This document shows, one piece after another, positions 59,716 through 64,000 of a stretch of 64,000 bases of DNA. A program made the translations under genes and the position numbers. Below the pieces are notes generated by a model. The model was given only the letters and a program-made list of their open reading frames with translations. It made no database searches and had not been told where the DNA came from. Position 1 is the stretch's first letter. Each line of letters begins with the position of its first letter. Source of the DNA: Plectrocnemia conspersa (Eukaryota; Arthropoda; Insecta; Trichoptera; Polycentropodidae); the NCBI GenBank assembly GCA_009617715.1, contig VTFK01000461.1, forward strand, positions 186,001 to 250,000. Reading direction: 5' to 3'.

Positions 59716-61310
59716 TAATATATATATATAGAAAGCATCTATTATATATAGTTAAGTTAGATATAAAATTGATTTGACAACAATAATATTTGCTTTTATT
59801 AAAATTTAACTTTTCTTGCATTCAGTGTAATAAAGGAAATAAAATATAAATATTTAAATCTTATCTGTGATTCTCAGATTAGACCTTTTATTGGATGATG
59901 TATTCGGGGCACTTATTACTGAATTTTTTTTTTAGAAATATGGATTACATTGTACAATACTCGTTTACTACTTTAAACTAGAATAAGGTGGGAAAAAACG
60001 CGCTAAGATTTAACTGAATTGTTTCGTCTTTTTACCTTTTGTCGATTTTATTTTAAGAAATGATGTTTGTTACATTATTTTTGACTAAAAAATTTAATTT
60101 TAATGTTATGATTTATACTGAGAATTTTTTCAAAAAAGTATGTAGATATTTTTAATTTTACAGTAATGTATACTGCTGTTTTCATTTCACGCCTTATTAT
60201 TAGGCTTTTAAAAAAATATACAAATATATTTAACCTAGCGGAGTTTAAATTTTAACCTTGATTAAACTAAAATAAATTTAGTTTTAAATGTTTTAAGACA
60301 TCAATAGACTGCAAATTATTCTTAAACATTTCTTAAAATATTGACAAAAAGAATTATTATTCAAAACATTTGACTGTTGTAATCTTTGGAATGTGACTTG
60401 ATACGGTATTTGGAAGTATCTTTATAAATCTACAACAAAGTTTTGAGGTGGAGTTATTAAATGCCAAATAAATAATACTGCATTTTATTTTTAAAATATA
60501 TTATATTAAATATAAAATAATTTCTAATAATTTTTTTTTTATTTTATTAGGTTCTTTCGAAAAATAATGTAATTTAGGAATATATTTTTTTTTTTTATAA
60601 AGTGCTCTGGCTACTAGTAATAAAATTTAGGAGGCATTCAGAAGCGGTCGGTCAGTCTTTCTTCTTAGTTTCAGACTCATTATACCAATAGAAGAAAAAT
60701 CTGACGCCCATATTTTTAAAAATATTTTATCCAACAATATAGTAAATTAATTAAAATGAAAAAATAAATGGAAAAGTAAGATTTTTGCACATTGTCTTCT
60801 TATTGATTTAAGTATAAAGTATTTTTAGAAGTACATGAATGTAAGGAAGATTGTTTAAAAGCATATTATTCTTTGACACACATAATATGCATTAACAGAC
60901 TGACGAATAATTAGTGTTACATGTCGGCCACTTAATTAGAAATTTGACGTACTTATTTATTATATTTAAAAAAATAGGGACCACAACTTTATTTATTACG
61001 TTAAAGAAAAATGTTCCGATTCTTTTTATAAAATTCGCAAACATCAACATTCATCAATATATTATTGCACAAACTTAACAATAAAGCATTCAGTACGACA
61101 ATATTTTTCTTATTTTTATCAATAATTATTAAAAAACAGATAATACCAGTTTTTAAAATTACAATATTATTTCAATCCCTAATTACAGCACATGCGCGAT
61201 CGCGATCAGTTAGATAGAGTACGGGTTTTTTTTTGTACTATTTTATTTTTATTTAATATTTCAATAAAATATACTAAATATTTTGATATGATTATCTAAT
61301 AACCTTACGC
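59716..61310. other. AT-rich noncoding DNA
   Basis: A+T-rich. A small patch at 61190-61222 (CACATGCGCGATCGCGATCAG) includes the palindrome CGCGATCGCG. No gene. Confidence 0.55.
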
Positions 61311-61570
61311 CGTGCCAAAAATTACAGTTTGGGGAACGCTGTCAAAGAGGTTGAAGGGGGTTTGTGTGTTCCTTTTTATGACGCCCCCGCGGTGCGACAG
61401 TGATGTATCGCGCCAGATTTGGCCGAGTGTTAAACCTGGGCCCTTTCACGGGGGCCCCTTCATAAAACTTAAATGAATGATTAGTGCCTTTTTCAGTGAC
61501 ACCCCTGAAGATGCTTGCTTCAGGAATGCGGAAAATTCGCAACAGGAATTCGCGATCGTTAGGCAAATAT
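61311..61570. other. GC-elevated island, no supported gene
   Basis: Mixed block (GACGCCCCCGCGGTGCGAC, GGGCCCTTTCACGGGGGCC). The latter forms a local hairpin. A 74-codon minus-strand open stretch has no known domain. Candidate conserved noncoding DNA. Confidence 0.35.
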
Positions 61571-61825
61571 TGGACTTGTTTCGCTGTTATCGTAGGAGCT
61601 CTTTTATATTTTTTATGGTTTTATTTTTATTAAAGATTAAACATTAAATATTTTTTTTTTGTCAAAATGAGCTAAGACTAAAACTATATGGATTATTTTA
61701 AAAACACGAGTTATATTATTGTATTGATATACATTTTTTTATTGTTTATGTTTCGTCTTCTATAAGTTCGTTTTACAGCAGCTAACCTTTCATGACCTTC
61801 AAAGTCTTTCGATTCTAAAGATTTG
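61571..61825. other. AT-rich noncoding DNA
   Basis: Nothing recognised. Confidence 0.55.
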
Positions 61826-61870
61826 ATGTTATTCATATTGACTATCAAAAAGCATTTGACAGTTTGTCAT
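61826..61870 (+). pseudogene. Tiny reverse-transcriptase relic (motif A)
   Basis: DVIHIDYQKAFDSLS followed by a stop. This matches the RT motif A of RTE/CR1-type elements (consensus AFVDYEKAFDSV), including the catalytic aspartate and the FD pair. The flanking translation is not recognisable, so this could be a very old relic or chance. Confidence 0.4.
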
Positions 61871-62079
61871 GAATATATTATTTTAAATTTATGTAACTTT
61901 AGTTCATTGAACGGTCTGTAAGACGTCCACTCAGTTGACGCTAAGTATTTCGACCTTATGAAAACGAAATAGCAACTCTTTCTGACTTAGGATGAAAGAT
62001 AATAACAATAAAAGAATACCTAATACCACGATTGCGTAACTTACAATTGCAACGATAGTCCAAACATCTTCGATCAAAG
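61871..62079. other. Noncoding DNA
   Basis: Presumed flank of the RT relic; no further similarity recognised. Confidence 0.4.
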
Positions 62080-62780
62080 GAGCTACTATGTTCTTCCTTT
62101 TAACTTCTCAAATGTTATTATTACAAAGTAAATCAAATATAAATTTTTGATGTCAAGTATCGCGGAAAGGGTTCCAACAAATCGGCCATAACGATACTGC
62201 CGAGACAATTTTCCTTTTGTCGCAACTCATCAATTCGATTAATAATTATCTTTGAGCTCGCAAATTGAAGGCGCGCCGGTGATAATTGAAAATCTCAAGG
62301 CGCCACCGAAGAGCGTTCTCTTCTCTGGGTCTGATCTAATTACACAGATCGAATTATATTGCAAATTGATTCCGAAATGCTACCCCCCCAGAGTCAGCAT
62401 CCAATTGTGATGTCATGTTTTTCTACAAACTTTTCTCGGATAAGATACAAAACTATACGTATACACTGACTATGGAAAATTGTCAGAGTCATTAGTATGA
62501 AATATTTCATCCAACATTAAAGTCTTACTTGGCTATAAATTTTCAATCTAAAACTTTGTATCCGTACACGTTTTCTGTAAACAACTTGGGTAAACGTTCC
62601 AAAAGGTTCCCCGGTGCATACCAAGGTACACATTTGAAAAGTAAAATCATTAATAAAACAAATCCTAGCATATTTTTTCCGTTCCGGAGCACCACCCTAA
62701 TAAATTCCCTTTAATGGATGGATACATTTCATAAATCGTTGCGAATCCGGAATGCGGGCGACCGCAAAGAACTATTAGCC
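62080..62780. other. Mixed-composition island, no supported gene
   Basis: About 700 bp of balanced sequence (GAAGGCGCGCCGGTGATAATTG, AAGGCGCCACCGAAGAGCG, TGCTACCCCCCCAGAGTC, AATGCGGGCGACCGC). The string CTGACTATGGAAAATTGTC near 62467 resembles one near 7129. The short plus-strand open stretch at 62529-62714 lacks a known domain. Candidate conserved noncoding DNA. Confidence 0.35.
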
Positions 62781-63270
62781 TTATATTAGACAGATTATAT
62801 CCGAATTTACAGCAGGTGCTCAGAAACCAAGATTTGTTCATTGCTATATGCGGGAAGTCCTAAATGTACAATAAGTACTGAACTATAATTTACGTGTGTT
62901 TTATTTAATTTTATTTAAAAGAGTGGCTCGATTGTATATACTCATAAATAGTCTAATTTTATATTATTAAGTACGTACCTTACCTAAAATTTACCTTAGG
63001 TTATAATTATTAAAATCGATAAGGATATATCATATAGATAACTGTTTATGACTTAAAACTTCTTTGCAAATTTTCTATTTTTTTATATATTGTATATAAA
63101 TAAATATATTTATATATTCAATGAATTTAAAGTTAAGTTTTCTTGCTGATTACTCTTTTTCTCCTTCGGAATAATAGAGCTATAGCTAAAAATTTTAGAA
63201 ATTTATTTTTGCTTAATATTTTCTGTTTGTTTCTACAAATGCAGACAAAAATAAAAAAATATACCTAGAT
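62781..63270. other. AT-rich noncoding DNA
   Basis: Nothing recognised. Confidence 0.55.
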
Positions 63271-63660
63271 ATTTAACCATGTTTGCCCAGGGGATCACCG
63301 TACTTTTCATCTTAAAACGCAGAAAAAGGGTCCTTTGATTCACGAGAAGTCTCTGAAAAGTTCTCTGAGAAAATCTCTATTTTAGCGTCGTTTATTTTCA
63401 TTTTCATTTGCTGTAAAAATGGCGCAGTTCTTGCAATCCTTTTTCCGGCTTTTCTTCGAGTGAAGTTCTTCTCTCTAATTACGACTGTAATTTTTTTGTC
63501 ACGCAGGTCAATTATGCGGATTAATAAAAACGTGGCTTTAGCATTTAGGAGTTTATTAATTAAGCCGTCTTGTCAGACAGTAAACTTCTATGAGACGAAT
63601 TAACCAACTAGAGTTAGCTGGTGTGCGGAAAATGGCCGGATCAATAAACAAATTGCAAAT
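63271..63660. other. Mixed-composition island, no supported gene
   Basis: Moderately balanced block (TGCCCAGGGGATCACCG, TCCGGCTTTTCTTCGAGTG, AATGGCCGGATCAATAAAC) with stops in all frames. Candidate conserved noncoding DNA. Confidence 0.3.
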
Positions 63661-64000
63661 TTTAGATTGCTTTAATAACTGTAAGAGCAGTATTTTAAAA
63701 ATAAGACAAAATTTTTATTTATGGTCCATAGTAGGCTAAGAAATATATAGCTAGAGGCTAGAGTATGTTTTTTCCGGCTTTTGTATATACCGTATATATA
63801 GTACCCTATGATTAAACAGTGTAGTTAAATATATCTGCGCTCCAAGGCAAATATCTTAAGATTATTACTTTAATATTTTTATTTTATCTAATCCAGGGTC
63901 CGTCAATAAGATCTTTGCCAGATATCATAAGATATAAGCTTTTTAATATATGTTATTGCTTTATCATCATAATAAGTAACAAACGGTGAAATATTACAAT
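63661..64000. other. AT-rich noncoding DNA at the window end
   Basis: Nothing recognised. Confidence 0.55.

Overview
This 64 kb window is eukaryotic, most likely insect, nuclear DNA. It is strongly A+T-rich and has no dense array of genes. It holds canonical GT-AG splice signals, simple-sequence (TA)n tracts, non-LTR retrotransposons of several lineages (Jockey-like, CR1/Crack-like, RTE-like), a BED-finger hAT element, foldback DNA transposons, MITEs and a TTAGG-containing satellite. Base 1 is a HindIII site, which would fit a cloned insert end. I cannot fix the insect order from the sequence alone.

The only host coding sequence I can support is one 73-nt exon at 33210-33282. It has a 3' splice site just before its ATG, a hydrophobic signal peptide and a phase-1 5' splice site. 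It looks like the signal-peptide exon of a secreted or cell-surface protein with very long introns, so most of the window may be intron or regulatory DNA of that gene. Around it, roughly 150-700 bp islands of higher G+C and mixed sequence stand out from the A+T-rich background (about 0.8-1.2, 1.5-1.8, 6.9-7.2, 11.5-11.9, 19.5-19.9, 24.1-24.5, 27.7-27.9, 30.3-31.0, 33.3-33.6, 36.9-37.4, 37.9-38.1, 44.3-44.8, 47.4-47.7, 48.6-49.3, 51.1-52.0, 59.3-59.7, 61.3-61.6, 62.1-62.8 and 63.3-63.6 kb). They carry no convincing coding signal and are candidates for conserved regulatory DNA.

The left third (2.4-17.8 kb) is rich in DNA transposons. Two foldback elements, each with a perfect 9-bp target duplication, have ends built from 15-bp tandem units. 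The first (2416-4009) carries three ~173-bp satellite units. The second (8307-11506) has ~515-bp inverted arms and contains a truncated copy of the first, inside which a (TA)n tract has expanded to about 160 bp. Next comes a ~4.7-kb palindrome (12936-17683) with ~2.2-kb arms carrying hAT-transposase remains. Two copies of a small MITE lie nearby.

The middle holds a decayed RTE-type fragment (21.1-21.7 kb, minus), a satellite array with TTAGG motifs (26.06-26.96 kb), and a 5'-truncated Jockey/CR1-group retrotransposon flanked on both sides by (TA)n (39.05-40.33 kb) that ends in a perfect 12-bp 3'UTR hairpin. A related 3' end follows at 40.8-40.97 kb. There is also a decayed minus-strand RT (42.7-43.1 kb) and a palindromic MITE (45500-45702).

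The right third contains a three-layer nest. A Jockey element (53251-57742, 13-bp target duplication) was split by a hAT element (53725-57052, 8-bp target duplication), which was itself split by a minus-strand CR1/Crack-like retrotransposon (54971-56045). The final 6 kb is A+T-rich DNA with three further GC islands and a tiny RT relic near 61.84 kb. No intact transposase or reverse transcriptase was seen, so all elements here are non-autonomous or dead.
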